A DNA stretch of 64,000 nucleotides from Bifidobacterium ramosum (GCF_009299505.1 NZ_WBSM01000003.1:89828-153827), one strand, 5' to 3'; shown: positions 27,348 through 36,629, counted from the stretch's first letter. The notes: generated from the letters alone by a model not told the origin. Translations and numbers: made by a program.

Positions 27348-29542
27348 ACGCGATCATCACACTGTTCGTCGGCGATCTCAAACGCATCACCAGCAACGTC
27401 GTCTCGATCATCATCGTGATCGGCCTGGTCACCATCCCCGGCCTGTTCTCGTGGTTCAACATCGCCGCGAGCTGGGATCCGTTCTCGAACACCGGCAACC
27501 TCAAATTCGCGGTCGCCAGCGTGGACGAGGGCTACCAGTCCGACCTGATCCCGGTCAAGATCACCGTCGGCGACTCGGTCGTCAACGCCCTGCGCGCGAA
27601 CAGCCAGCTCGACTGGACGTTCACGACTGAAAGCGATGCAATCGATGGCACGAAATCCGGCGAATACTACGCGGCCGTCATCATCCCGAAGGACTTCTCC
27701 GAGAAGATGATGACGTTCTTCACGGCCGACACCGTGAGCCACGCGAAGCTCACGTACTACACGAACGAGAAGGCCAACGCGCTCGCGCCGAAGGTGACCG
27801 GGCAGGGCGCGGATCAGGTCGCCGCGCAGGTCAACGAAACGTTCGCGCAGACGATCGCCGGCACCGCGCTGTCGATCGCGTCGAGTCTGCTCGATCGGCT
27901 CGACGACCCGCAGGCCGCGCAGATGATCGGCTCATTCACTACGAAAATCGCCGATTTCGCGGACGACTTAGACGATACGGCCGCGATGCTGACCATGTAC
28001 GGCACGCTCACCGATTCGGCCGGATCGCTGATGTCGAGTTCGGTCGAGCTGATCGACACCGCATCGGGTTCGGCGGCGGACGTCAAGTCGCAGGTCGACT
28101 CGGCGAAGTCGGGGGCGGCGACGGTGAGCGACGCGCTCGCCTCGGCTTCGGACACGATGACGGACGCGTTGAAGACCAGCGCGAACAGTTTCGACGCGGT
28201 GTCGAACAGCATCGACGACGTGTACGCGAGCGCGAGCAAGTCGAGCGACGATCTTGCGGCATCACTGGCCGCACAGGCTGCGAACGTTGACAGACAACGT
28301 GCGCAGTACCAGTCGATCCGCGACACGGTCGCCGCGCTCGATCCGGCCACGACGATCGGTTCGGACGCGCAGTCCACGCTGCTGGACGGACTGGACCGGG
28401 TGATCGCTCGGCAGACCGCGTTGCGCGACGCACTGAACGACGCGGCGAGCGATCTGACGTCGAAGACCGCGGATGCGACGGCCAAACGGCAGCAGATCAA
28501 GGATCTTGCGGATCAAGCTAAGGCGAGCGTCACGTCGGTGCAGTCGGACTTCAACAAGTCGCTCAAACCGCAGATCGACGCGCTGACCTCGTCGGTGAAC
28601 GATCTGGCCGGCACGCTGACGTCCGGTTCGACTTCGGCCGCGGACGCGATCGACGGGCTGCGCGACACCGCGGACTCGGCCGGCACCAAACTCGCGGACG
28701 TCAAGACCACGCTGAACGAGACGGCCGCGACGCTCACGGCCGCGAGCGCAAAGCTGAGTGACTTCAGTACGAAGATGAAGGACGCGCTGAACAGCGGCGA
28801 CATGGCGCAGGTGCGCGACCTGCTCGGCTCGGACACGGACGCGACGGCGGCGACGCTGGCCGCGCCGGTACAGCTGAAGCGCAAGGCGATCTTCCCGGTC
28901 GCGAACTTCGGCAGCTCGCTCGCGCCGCTGTACACGTTCCTGCCGCTGTGGGTCGGATCGCTGCTCATGGCCGTGACACTGAAGACCTCGGTGTCGCGGC
29001 GCGTGCGCGACGGACTGGAGACCGCGATCGGCCGGCCGGTGCGGCCGCACGAACTGTATCTGGGCCATTACGGTGTGTTCGCAACGATCGCGCTGCTGCA
29101 AAGCACGGTGTCGTGCGGCGGCACGCTGCTGTTCATGCGGATTCAGGCCGTGCATCCGTGGCTGTTCATGCTTGACGGCTGGATGAGTTCGCTCGTGTAC
29201 TCGTTCTTCGCGTACACGATGGTGGCGAGTTTCGGCAACGTTGGCAAGGCGATCGGCGTGCTGTACCTCGTGGTGCAGATCTGCGGGTCGGGTGCGGCGT
29301 ATCCGTTGCAGATCCTGCCCGATTTCGTTGGTGCGCTCAGTCCGTGGCTGCCAGTGACGCATTCGGTGACGATGGTGCGCGCGGCGATCGCCGGGATCTA
29401 CGCGAACGACTACTGGATCGCGCTGGAACGGCTGCTGCTGTTCGTGCCGCCGCTGCTGCTGCTCGGACTGGTGCTGCGCAAGCCTTTGATCGGCTTCAAC
29501 AAGTGGTACGTGGCGCAGGTCGAAAGCACGAAGCTGCTGTGA
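27344..29542 (+). CDS. YhgE/Pip domain membrane protein (second of a pair)
   Basis: 732 residues from a GTG overlapping the previous stop. The membrane start IIIVIGLVTIPGLFSWFNIAA and ASWDPFSNTGNLKFAVASVDEG match the family. The extracytoplasmic part (about residues 45-500) is a helical, Ala/Ser/Asp-rich coiled coil. The C-terminal six-helix domain has VANFGSSLAPLYTFLPLWVG and SVTMVRAAIAGIYANDYW. It pairs in sequence type and length with its neighbour, suggesting a heteromeric membrane complex. The pair is followed by a TetR gene in the same direction, the likely regulator. Confidence 0.9.
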   Translation: MNAIITLFVGDLKRITSNVVSIIIVIGLVTIPGLFSWFNIAASWDPFSNTGNLKFAVASVDEGYQSDLIPVKITVGDSVVNALRANSQLDWTFTTESDAIDGTKSGEYYAAVIIPKDFSEKMMTFFTADTVSHAKLTYYTNEKANALAPKVTGQGADQVAAQVNETFAQTIAGTALSIASSLLDRLDDPQAAQMIGSFTTKIADFADDLDDTAAMLTMYGTLTDSAGSLMSSSVELIDTASGSAADVKSQVDSAKSGAATVSDALASASDTMTDALKTSANSFDAVSNSIDDVYASASKSSDDLAASLAAQAANVDRQRAQYQSIRDTVAALDPATTIGSDAQSTLLDGLDRVIARQTALRDALNDAASDLTSKTADATAKRQQIKDLADQAKASVTSVQSDFNKSLKPQIDALTSSVNDLAGTLTSGSTSAADAIDGLRDTADSAGTKLADVKTTLNETAATLTAASAKLSDFSTKMKDALNSGDMAQVRDLLGSDTDATAATLAAPVQLKRKAIFPVANFGSSLAPLYTFLPLWVGSLLMAVTLKTSVSRRVRDGLETAIGRPVRPHELYLGHYGVFATIALLQSTVSCGGTLLFMRIQAVHPWLFMLDGWMSSLVYSFFAYTMVASFGNVGKAIGVLYLVVQICGSGAAYPLQILPDFVGALSPWLPVTHSVTMVRAAIAGIYANDYWIALERLLLFVPPLLLLGLVLRKPLIGFNKWYVAQVESTKLL

Positions 29543-29638
29543 TCCGTCGCGTCTGTCGCACTCGCCGAGTGCGGGGCCGCATCCGCACGTGTCATATATC
29601 GCACGTCATATCATGAACATACCGAAGAAGAAGGAACC

Positions 29639-30226
29639 ATGACCGCCTCAACATCATCCGCCACCCCGCCGCGCGCCACGCGCACGCGCGAGGCGACCGA
29701 CCGCAAGATCACGCAGGCCACGCTCGACATCCTCGTCTCGGACGGCATCGGCGCGATGACCATCGAGGAGGTGTCGCGCCGGTCCGGTGTTGCGAAAACC
29801 ACGATCTATCGTCGTTACCGCAACACGGACGATCTGCTGCACCACCTGCAGATCGAGGCGGTGCACCTGCCGGAGTTCGGTCATCTGGACACCACACGTG
29901 CCGGTTTGCAGACGCTGCTGGAACGTGTCGCAGCCAGTTTCAACGACGAGATCGGGCTGAAGGCCGTGGGCGCAGTGCTGTCGACCAGTAATCAGGCCGT
30001 GCACGGTCTGGCGCGACAGATCATCGACCCGGCGCAACAGCGGTTCGCGCAGTTCATCGCGCGCGGCGTGGAGGCTGGCGCGTTCCGCAGCGACGCGGAC
30101 GCGCGGTTCCTGTTCGACACGACGCTCGGCTCGATGCTCGCCGCCAAGGCGCTCACCCCCGACGCCGCCGGCGACTGGCCCGAACGCATGACCGCTCTCC
30201 TGTGGCCCGCTATCGCACGTTCGTAA
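29639..30226 (+). CDS. TetR family transcriptional regulator of the Pip pair
   Basis: 195 residues. The TetR helix-turn-helix is MTIEEVSRRSGVAKTTIYRR followed by YRNTDDLLHH (about residues 40-70). The C-terminal domain is of the TetR_C_16 type, with AAKALTPDAAGDWPERMTAL at the end. It is 96 bases behind the Pip genes, in the same direction, with its own leader containing a direct repeat of CGCACG...TCATAT (29581-29612). Likely an autoregulated repressor of the pair; the 10-base repeat upstream of the first Pip gene is a candidate operator region. Confidence 0.88.
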   Translation: MTASTSSATPPRATRTREATDRKITQATLDILVSDGIGAMTIEEVSRRSGVAKTTIYRRYRNTDDLLHHLQIEAVHLPEFGHLDTTRAGLQTLLERVAASFNDEIGLKAVGAVLSTSNQAVHGLARQIIDPAQQRFAQFIARGVEAGAFRSDADARFLFDTTLGSMLAAKALTPDAAGDWPERMTALLWPAIARS

Positions 30227-30256
30227 TCCCGCGTATTCAGTCGCCGCACCGTTATC

Positions 30257-30595
30257 TCACGCGATGGCATTTCGCCACGTTTTACCATCGCGTGACGCGG
30301 CAGCAAGTCACGCGATGGTTTTGTAACGCTCAAATACCATCGCGTGACCCCACATACGCCCTATGCATCCCGATCACAAGGTCACGGGATGGAAAATCAC
30401 CTCATACTGCCATCCCGTGACGTAGCGATTGGTCACGCGATGGCATGCAACCGTCGCACAACCATCGCGTGACCTTTTCCACATCGATTTCGTGGTCACG
30501 GGATGGAAAATCCCGCCCTTGTACCATCGCGTGACCGACAGCCAAATCACGCGATGGCATTTCGCCACGTTTTACCATCGCGTGACCGGCATCCC
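30257..30595. repeat. Array of six family D inverted repeats
   Basis: Six units in 340 bases: 30257-30295, 30307-30348, 30381-30421, 30432-30473, 30495-30535, 30547-30595. The arms are GTCACGCGATGG and CCATCGCGTGAC around loops of 15-18 bases. The third unit has GTCACGGGATGG with CCATCCCGTGAC, a matched change on both sides. The fifth mixes the two types. The first and last units are identical through their loops. Confidence 0.9.
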
Positions 30596-30614
30596 CGATA
30601 CGTACTCGTCCCCT

Positions 30615-30662
30615 AACGGACAACCAGCCGATTCATCCCCCTCAGTCGGCTGTATGTCCGTT
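30615..30662. repeat. Family B inverted repeat, ACCAG left arm
   Basis: The left arm AACGGACAACCAGCCGATT faces the normal right arm AGTCGGCTGTATGTCCGTT; three arm positions mismatch, so this copy is decaying. Confidence 0.85.
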
Positions 30663-30736
30663 GAGGTGCAGAGAAAGGGGCGGCAACGCGCGTCCGACTA
30701 GCCGATCGATGCTGTATATCCGCCGCGCGCAGAGGA

Positions 30737-31027
30737 GGAAACCCAAGGATGCGCACGCTCTGGCACGCCCCCCCCACATCGCCAGCGCAAGAAATTCGGG
30801 GAAACGGCCGCATCGTCCCGAATTTCTTGCGCTCAGCATGTCTCAGCGCAAATTTTTCGGGAAAACAGCCCACTCGTCCCGAAATCCTTGCACTGACCAG
30901 CCGTCAGCGCAGGAAATTCGGGAACCGCACCGCCCCTCAACGGACATACAGCCGATTTGGATGGGTGAATCGGCTGTATGTCCGTTGAGAAGAGACGGAA
31001 ACCCAAGGATGCACACGTTCTGGTACG
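30737..31027 (+). repeat. 31-bp direct repeats flanking a block of family F and B elements
   Basis: 30737-30767 and 30997-31027 agree at 28 of 31 positions; the core is GGAAACCCAAGGATGC followed by CACG and CTGG/TTCTGG. Between them lie the family F units and a perfect family B element (30939-30986). The arrangement covers the gap 30227-31080 together with the family D array. No gene is seen in it. Confidence 0.8.
30784..30922. repeat. Family F inverted repeats (two full, one half)
   Basis: Unit 1 (30784-30833) has AGCGCAAGAAATTCGGG with CCCGAATTTCTTGCGCT; unit 2 (30843-30897) has CAGCGCAAATTTTTCGGG with CCCGAAATCCTTGCACTG; 30903-30922 is a left arm alone. Loops are about 17 bases. Confidence 0.85.
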
Positions 31028-31080
31028 TCTGCCACACGCCGTTGCGCTTATCGGACAGAAACGGGCAGCAAAACGGCAAC

Positions 31081-31120
31081 CAGCACCAGCACCAGCACCA
31101 GCACCAGCACCAGCACCAGC
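31081..31120 (+). repeat. Hexanucleotide microsatellite next to the FMN-binding lipoprotein stop codon
   Basis: CAGCAC is repeated 6.7 times without interruption and directly abuts the stop of the minus-strand lipoprotein gene. Because the period is 6, a change in copy number would not shift frame, but it alters the 3' end of the mRNA. Confidence 0.95.
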
Positions 31121-31711
31121 CTACTGAATCGACGCCTCCTGACGCGCCACCTCGAGCGCGGCGTTGAACGCATCGGTGGTCCAGCTCGCACCGGCGACCG
31201 TATCGACCTTGAGACCCTTGAGCGGCTTGCCGTCGACCACGCCGTTGATCGCCCCGGCGAAATCGGTCTGGTGCTTCTTCGAAATCGTCGTGAACGGATG
31301 CCCGACGATCTCAACCTTCTCGACGTTCTGGTCCTTGACGGTCACGTGCACGTCGATGGTGTCCTCGCCGATCGGCCCGTACTGGCCGTTGACCGAATAC
31401 GTGCCGTCCGCATAGTTGCCGGTGTCCTTCTTGTCGGACTTCGTGCCGGTGTCGCGGCTGCCCGCGCCGGTCGACGCAGACGAACCGGACGAAGAGTCCG
31501 ACGAACCAGAATCCGACGACCCGCCCGACGACTGCGACTGCTCCTCCTGCGACTGCTCGGTCTCGCCCGAGTTGCCGGCGTATTCGTCGTTCATCGGCGT
31601 GGCCTTCGGCTCGCCGCATCCGGCCAGCATCGCGCCAGCCACCACCAGCCCGGCCGCCGCCGCGACCGCGGATTTCCTCAACGTGTTCGTACTCGCGTTT
31701 TTGTCGCTCAT
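31121..31711 (-). CDS. FMN-binding domain lipoprotein
   Basis: 196 residues. A lipoprotein signal with lipobox VVAGAMLAGCGE puts Cys33 at the membrane surface. A Ser/Gly/Asp/Gln-rich linker (about residues 45-90) spaces it from the wall. The C-terminal domain (about 98-190) has GNYADGTYSVNGQYGPIGEDTIDV and the flavinylation site DTVAGASWTTDAF, where a Thr is the likely FMN attachment point for ApbE. Such proteins carry electrons outside the membrane. Last gene of the iron cluster, so it may reduce ferric iron. ApbE is encoded nearby at 41.6 kb. Confidence 0.88.
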   Translation of the reverse strand: MSDKNASTNTLRKSAVAAAAGLVVAGAMLAGCGEPKATPMNDEYAGNSGETEQSQEEQSQSSGGSSDSGSSDSSSGSSASTGAGSRDTGTKSDKKDTGNYADGTYSVNGQYGPIGEDTIDVHVTVKDQNVEKVEIVGHPFTTISKKHQTDFAGAINGVVDGKPLKGLKVDTVAGASWTTDAFNAALEVARQEASIQ

Positions 31712-31772
31712 GCCCGCAACCTTACCTTATTCCTCGGCCCATTCTCGGCCCGCTTCGCTCACTCCGCGATCA

Positions 31773-32573
31773 CTATTCTCCGCCGGTCTTCGCGGCCTTG
31801 GTCGGGTCGGCGAACCCGATCGCGGTCTCGCCGGTCTGCGCACCCTCGACGGCCGCGCCGGTCGACGCCGGACGTCCGCCCGCCGCCTCGTACGCGGCGC
31901 GCGCGGCCTCATCGTTCCACTTCTCGCCGACGAGCACGCCGTGGTTGAGCATGATCTCTCGCTCCGCACAGCTCGCCACGAGCGCATCGTGCGTGACCAC
32001 GATGATCGTCGTGCCCTGCTCGTGCAGCTGGCGGAACAGATCGAGCACGATCTTCTCGTTCTTCTCGTCGAGGTTGCCGGTCGGCTCGTCGGCGAGGATC
32101 AGCTTCGGATCGTTGATGAGCGCACGCGCGATGCACACGCGCTGCTGTTCGCCGCCGGACAGCTGACTCGGCAGGTGGTGCGCGCGATCCTTCAGTCCCA
32201 CACGGTCCAGCGCCTCGAGCGCCTGCTTCTCGTCGACGACCGAATGGTAGTACTGCGCGACCATCACGTTCTCCACAGCCGTCAGATGCGGCACGAGGTA
32301 GAACTTCTGGAACACGAGGCCAATGAGGTTCTTGCGCACGTCGGCGAGCTGCCCGGCGTTGAGATCCTCGAGTTTGCGCCCTTCGAGCTTGACCGAGCCG
32401 CGAGACGGCGTGTCCATGCATCCGATCATGTTCATGAGCGTGGTCTTGCCGGAGCCGGACGAGCCGACGATCGCCAGCCACTGCCCGGCCGGCACGGTCA
32501 GGCTGAGGTCGTCCACGGCGTGCAGATCGCCGTAGATCTTCGAGATATGGTCGAGTTCAAGCAGCATATCCAT
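31773..32573 (-). CDS. ABC transporter ATP-binding protein (MacB/LolD type) of the iron cluster
   Basis: 266 residues. Walker A GSSGSGKTTLMNM, LSGGEQQRVCIARAL and Walker B LILADEPTGNLD are intact, and the MacB-type CMDTPSRGSVKLEG follows Walker A. A 40-residue C-terminal extension (from about residue 225) is rich in Ala, Thr and Gly. It is the cytoplasmic motor for the two FtsX-type permeases upstream in the operon. In this family the pair usually drives mechanotransmission or lipoprotein handling rather than solute uptake. Confidence 0.9.
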   Translation of the reverse strand: MDMLLELDHISKIYGDLHAVDDLSLTVPAGQWLAIVGSSGSGKTTLMNMIGCMDTPSRGSVKLEGRKLEDLNAGQLADVRKNLIGLVFQKFYLVPHLTAVENVMVAQYYHSVVDEKQALEALDRVGLKDRAHHLPSQLSGGEQQRVCIARALINDPKLILADEPTGNLDEKNEKIVLDLFRQLHEQGTTIIVVTHDALVASCAEREIMLNHGVLVGEKWNDEAARAAYEAAGGRPASTGAAVEGAQTGETAIGFADPTKAAKTGGE

Positions 32574-32636
32574 GATGTTTCCTTACGTTATTCACGAGAT
32601 TCACGAGCGTTGTTCACGAGGCCGGAAGCCGATGCG

Positions 32637-33935
32637 CTATTCCTCACGCAGCACGACGGCCGGGTCGATGCGCGTGGCGCGGTGGACTGGCGGGATGGAC
32701 GCGACGACCGCGACCACCGCCGCGAGCAGCACGGACGCGACGCCGAGCCACCAGTTGAAGCCGATCGACCGCTCGAACACAGCCACGCACAGCCATTGCG
32801 CGAGCCCGTAACCGATCGCGGTGCCGACGAGACCGCCGATGAGGCCGTACATGGCCGATTCGACGTAGAATTCAGTGCCGATCGCCACCGAGCTGGCGCC
32901 GAGCGCCTTGCGCAGGCCGATCTCGTTACGTCTCTGGGAGACGATCGAACTGATCGTAGTGCCGACGCCGACGAGCGTGAGCACGAGCACGACGAGCGAG
33001 ACGATCCAGAACAACGTTTGCAGCATGGTGATGATGCGCGTGTCGGATGCGGTGATCTTGGTGACCTGCTGTGCTTTGACGTGCATGGAGGTCATGTCGT
33101 TGATGCTTTGCACCAGCGCGTTGAGATCGTTCGCACCGGCGGAGTATTCGATGACGTCGACGCCGCGCGTGACGCCGGTGAGCTTGTTGACGTCGGCGTT
33201 GGTGGCGTAGATGATCGAGTCCTCGCTGCCGCCGGTGTCGACGATGCCGGCGACGCGGAATTCGGTGCCGGACGTGTCCATGATGTCGCTGGAGACGCGG
33301 CCGTCCTGCGTGGGTTGGCCGGAGGACGACTGGGATTGCGATGACGTGCTGCCGTTGGCGTCGGCGTCCGTATTCGTATCGTTCGATGACGACGTTGCGG
33401 ACGACGATGACGAGGACGACGAGGAGGATGCATTGTCGGAGGCGCGGTAGCCGATGGTGATGCGCGAGCCGACCTTGAGGCCGATCGCGTCGGCGATGTC
33501 ACGGCCGATGAGCACCTTGCCGTCGGACGGCCATGAACCGTCGATCACCCAGTGATGGTTGAGGTTCTTCACCTGCGCGGCGTCCACGCCGGCCATCACG
33601 TACGGCGCGGCGTTCACGCGCACGTTCTCGTAACGGTAGGTCGCGTGCTTTTCGGACCCTTTCGCCGCGACCATCTCGGTGGTGTGCTCGACCATCGCTT
33701 CGTCGATGCCGGCCTTGTCGGCCGACGTGGTGGACGAGGTCGGCGTGACGATCAGATTCGCGCCGTACGCGCGCATCTCCTCGTTCATCTGCTGCGGCAC
33801 GGCGATGCAGATCATCGCCAGGCAGAACAGCGTGGCCGCGCCGACGAGCGACGCGACGACCGCCATCATCGCACGCGAGCGCCGCCGGAACACGGCGCTG
33901 AACAGCATGCGGAAGAACATTCCGGTATTCGTCAT
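32637..33935 (-). CDS. FtsX/MacB-type ABC transporter permease of the iron cluster (I)
   Basis: 432 residues. One N-terminal membrane helix (AMMAVVASLVGAATLFCLAMICIAV), an extracytoplasmic MacB-PCD-like domain of about 240 residues, then three C-terminal helices (LFWIVSLVVLVLTLVGVGTTI, GLIGGLVGTAIGYGLAQWL and VASVLLAAVVAVVASIPPV) as in FtsX permeases. RNEIGLRKALGASSVAI is the coupling helix. A run of Ser, Asn and Asp (about residues 168-200) is low-complexity and may be a flexible insertion. It pairs with the next permease upstream. Confidence 0.88.
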   Translation of the reverse strand: MTNTGMFFRMLFSAVFRRRSRAMMAVVASLVGAATLFCLAMICIAVPQQMNEEMRAYGANLIVTPTSSTTSADKAGIDEAMVEHTTEMVAAKGSEKHATYRYENVRVNAAPYVMAGVDAAQVKNLNHHWVIDGSWPSDGKVLIGRDIADAIGLKVGSRITIGYRASDNASSSSSSSSSSATSSSNDTNTDADANGSTSSQSQSSSGQPTQDGRVSSDIMDTSGTEFRVAGIVDTGGSEDSIIYATNADVNKLTGVTRGVDVIEYSAGANDLNALVQSINDMTSMHVKAQQVTKITASDTRIITMLQTLFWIVSLVVLVLTLVGVGTTISSIVSQRRNEIGLRKALGASSVAIGTEFYVESAMYGLIGGLVGTAIGYGLAQWLCVAVFERSIGFNWWLGVASVLLAAVVAVVASIPPVHRATRIDPAVVLREE

Positions 33936-33985
33936 CTCACCACTCCTTTCCTTGCCAAGTCAGGCTCCCCGAACCAATCCAGGAC

Positions 33986-35293
33986 TCACCGCCCATGCAG
34001 CACCTCCGCGGGGCGCAGGCTCAGGATCGAGCGAATCGACGACGCGGACGCGAGCAGCACGGTGATCGCGAGCAGCACGAACACGAGCACGAACACCATC
34101 GGCCGCATCGTGATGCCCGAACCGAACACCACATGCCCGATCAGCTGCGCGACGCCCGAGCCGAGCCCAGCGCCAACGATCGCACCGAGCAGCGCGATCG
34201 CCGCGGTCTCGGCCATCATCAGCCGCGACACCGCGCCGTCCGTCGCGCCGATCGCCTTGAGCAGCGCCAGTTCGGCCGAGCGTTCCCCGATCGAGGCGAC
34301 CATCAGGTTCGCCACAGCCACGGCCGCCGCGATCAGGCTCAGCACGGTCATCAGTATCATCACGGCCTGTGTCTTCTGCAAGACGTTGCCCTGCAGCGCG
34401 GCGACCTGCCGCACCTGCTTGGCCACCGCGTCCGGAATCACCTCTTCGATCTGGTATGCGATCGAACTCGGGTACGCGGTGCAGTACCACGTCTCCCAGT
34501 CGTCCTGGCTGAGCGCGGCCGGGTTCTGCGCGGCCTTGCGCGCGAGGTCGTTCTCCGGCGTGGTGAGGGCTTTCACCTCGATCTTGTCGGCCGCGTCGGG
34601 CAGGTCGGCGAGCACCTGCGCGACCGAACTCGACAGGTACAGCGAGCCGTTCTCGTCGTCGCCGGAATCGTACACGCCGACGATCCTGATCGCCTGCTCG
34701 TTGTGCTGGCCGGACGTGGTGGTTTTCTTGAGCGTGACCGTATCGCCCACGCCCACGCCGAGCTGCTGCGCGAGCGTCGCGCCGATCATGCCCTGATCGC
34801 TGTCGTCCTTCGGCCACGCGCCGCTGACTTTCCACCACGAGCGCATGCCCTCGACGCCGACCACGGTCGTCTCGCCGGACGCGAGTTTCAATTCCTTGTT
34901 GAACCATGTGCCGACGAGCGGCGCGGTCGTGCCGTTGACTTCGGCGTGCACGTTGAGCTGCGGCGCGAAGTTGGTGATGTTGAACGCCCAGAAGATCGTC
35001 TTGATCTTGGCCGCGTCCGACTCCTTGAGGAACGCGGTCGGGTCGGCCTGGGCGGCCGCTCCCGTAAGCCCGGTGGTGTTGTACAGGTCGGAGACGACCG
35101 CGTCGGCCTTCGGCTGCACGATGATGTTCGAGCCGTACGTCGACAGTTCGGCGTTGAGTTTGTCGCCGACGTCGAAGACGACGCCCAGCATCGAGACGCT
35201 GACCGTGGCCGACAGGCACACGGTGAGCGCGATGAGCAGCCGCCTGCGCAGCTGGCGCGTGAACGACCGCGCGATCATTCGCAGAAAGAACAT
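33986..35293 (-). CDS. FtsX/MacB-type ABC transporter permease of the iron cluster (II)
   Basis: 435 residues with the same layout as its neighbour: N-terminal helix (LLIALTVCLSATVSVSMLGVV), extracytoplasmic domain of about 250 residues, and three C-terminal helices (AVMILMTVLSLIAAAVAVANLMV, IALLGAIVGAGLGSGVAQLIG, MVFVLVFVLLAITVLLASASS). GERSAELALLKAIGATDGAVS is the coupling segment. The two permeases probably form a heterodimer on the ATPase encoded downstream. In the same cluster type elsewhere these proteins are associated with FTR1/P19/DUF2318 iron uptake. Confidence 0.88.
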   Translation of the reverse strand: MFFLRMIARSFTRQLRRRLLIALTVCLSATVSVSMLGVVFDVGDKLNAELSTYGSNIIVQPKADAVVSDLYNTTGLTGAAAQADPTAFLKESDAAKIKTIFWAFNITNFAPQLNVHAEVNGTTAPLVGTWFNKELKLASGETTVVGVEGMRSWWKVSGAWPKDDSDQGMIGATLAQQLGVGVGDTVTLKKTTTSGQHNEQAIRIVGVYDSGDDENGSLYLSSSVAQVLADLPDAADKIEVKALTTPENDLARKAAQNPAALSQDDWETWYCTAYPSSIAYQIEEVIPDAVAKQVRQVAALQGNVLQKTQAVMILMTVLSLIAAAVAVANLMVASIGERSAELALLKAIGATDGAVSRLMMAETAAIALLGAIVGAGLGSGVAQLIGHVVFGSGITMRPMVFVLVFVLLAITVLLASASSIRSILSLRPAEVLHGR

Positions 35294-35317
35294 GGTTTCC
35301 TTGCCTCCTGCCGGCGC

Positions 35318-36586
35318 TCACTGGAAGTGGGCGCTGAGCGCGTCCAGATCCGCAGTCTGAATGGTGATCTTGCCGTTGCCGGTCTGGTACGGGAACGGCA
35401 CCGGGTTGCATCCGCCCTTGAAGCCGATGGTCGCCAAGTTGATCGCGACCTCGCACTTCTTGCAGATGATCTTGCCGTCCTTCTCGTAGTAGCCGGCGTC
35501 GCCGCAGTTGTCGCATGCGTCGAGGCCGATGCCGTACGCGCCGCCGTTCTTCTTGATGATGATGAACCGCATCACCGTGCCGTCCTTCGCCTTGTATTCG
35601 AAGCGGTGTAGATGGCCGTCCTCGACCTGGCTGAACGGGATCGTCGCCACGCCGTCCTTCAACGAGTATGCTTCCGGCGGCGAGAGCGTGACCTCCTGCT
35701 GGGTCGCGGCCACGCCGACCGTGAGCGTGAGCGTCACGCCGACCATCGCGACGACGCTCCACGCGGCCGCCGCAATCGCACGACGGCGGAACGCCTTGTG
35801 CTTGCGCACGGTCGCCTCGTTCGGTCCGGTCATCGGCATGCGGAATCCGGCGACGACCGACGCGACGGCCGGGATCAGGAACGTGAACGCCTGCGCCATG
35901 ATCATGCCGCGGTTGTTGTTGATCGACCACGCGAGCGCCACGAACTCGGTGTGGTTCATCGGGAATCCACGCGCCTGCAGGATCTGCGCGAGGCCTGTCA
36001 GATGCTGCACGAACAGGATCGCCATCATCAGTACGACGGCGGCCGTGAACGCGGGCCGCACCGCGGTCGACCGCATCGTGCGGAAGATCGCGGCGACGAT
36101 GATCGACATCGCCAGTCCCAGCGCGAAGCCGAGCGCACGCAACAGCATCGCGGACGTGAAGATCGGATCGCCTGGCTCGACCCAGATCGTCAGCTGCAGG
36201 ATGACGTCGGGCAGCGCGTAGAACAGCGTAAGCGCGATGTCGATCGCGGCGACCGCGTTCGCGACGTGCATCCAGACCGCATGCCGCTGCCAGTTCGTAG
36301 TGATGCGCCGCGCGCAGACGACAACGGCGATCGCGAGCAGATCGACGACGACCGCGACGCACAGCACCGGATAGTTGACGAACGTGCGCTGGTTGATGAC
36401 GGCCGACGCGCGCAGGGCCGCGAACACGATCGCGGCGACGAGGCCGACGCCGACGCCCCACAGACGCCAATGCGTGCTGATCGGCTTGTCGCGCCCCTCG
36501 CCGACCGTGAGCATCACGCTCAGGCACATCACGAGCAATGCGGGGGCCAGCGTCCCCGGCATCACCGTCACGAATTGTTCAAGCAT
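35318..36586 (-). CDS. DUF2318 membrane protein with metal/heme-type cysteine pairs (BfeB-like)
   Basis: 422 residues from the ATG behind AAAGGA. About eight membrane helices fill the first 280 residues (LAPALLVMCLSVMLTV, VAAIVFAALRASAV and others). The C-terminal extracytoplasmic DUF2318 domain has CDNCGDAGYYEKDGKIICKK with two CxxC pairs (CDNC, CKKC), then FKGGCNPVPFPYQ. The domain probably binds iron or heme and takes part in electron transfer during ferrous uptake. It sits between the P19 lipoprotein and the permeases, as in the bifidobacterial bfeUOB type. A terminator-like hairpin precedes it. Confidence 0.85.
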   Translation of the reverse strand: MLEQFVTVMPGTLAPALLVMCLSVMLTVGEGRDKPISTHWRLWGVGVGLVAAIVFAALRASAVINQRTFVNYPVLCVAVVVDLLAIAVVVCARRITTNWQRHAVWMHVANAVAAIDIALTLFYALPDVILQLTIWVEPGDPIFTSAMLLRALGFALGLAMSIIVAAIFRTMRSTAVRPAFTAAVVLMMAILFVQHLTGLAQILQARGFPMNHTEFVALAWSINNNRGMIMAQAFTFLIPAVASVVAGFRMPMTGPNEATVRKHKAFRRRAIAAAAWSVVAMVGVTLTLTVGVAATQQEVTLSPPEAYSLKDGVATIPFSQVEDGHLHRFEYKAKDGTVMRFIIIKKNGGAYGIGLDACDNCGDAGYYEKDGKIICKKCEVAINLATIGFKGGCNPVPFPYQTGNGKITIQTADLDALSAHFQ

Positions 36587-36629
36587 TCGCGTCCTTTCAT
36601 CGTTCCTGTTCGACGTCCCAATAAACAGC

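Noticed and set aside
30257..30595. CRISPR array
   Set aside because: The repeated units are palindromes with short loops, spacing is irregular, arms vary, and no spacer-like unique sequences of equal length or cas genes are present.
31048..31314. ORF with an LVLVLV tract over the microsatellite
   Set aside because: Produced by the CAGCAC repeat read in another frame on the lipoprotein strand; no start signals or conserved features.
33960..36527. Very long Arg-rich ORF antisense in frame to the iron cluster permeases
   Set aside because: It is a high-GC shadow frame of the two genes there; no ribosome binding site and no domain.
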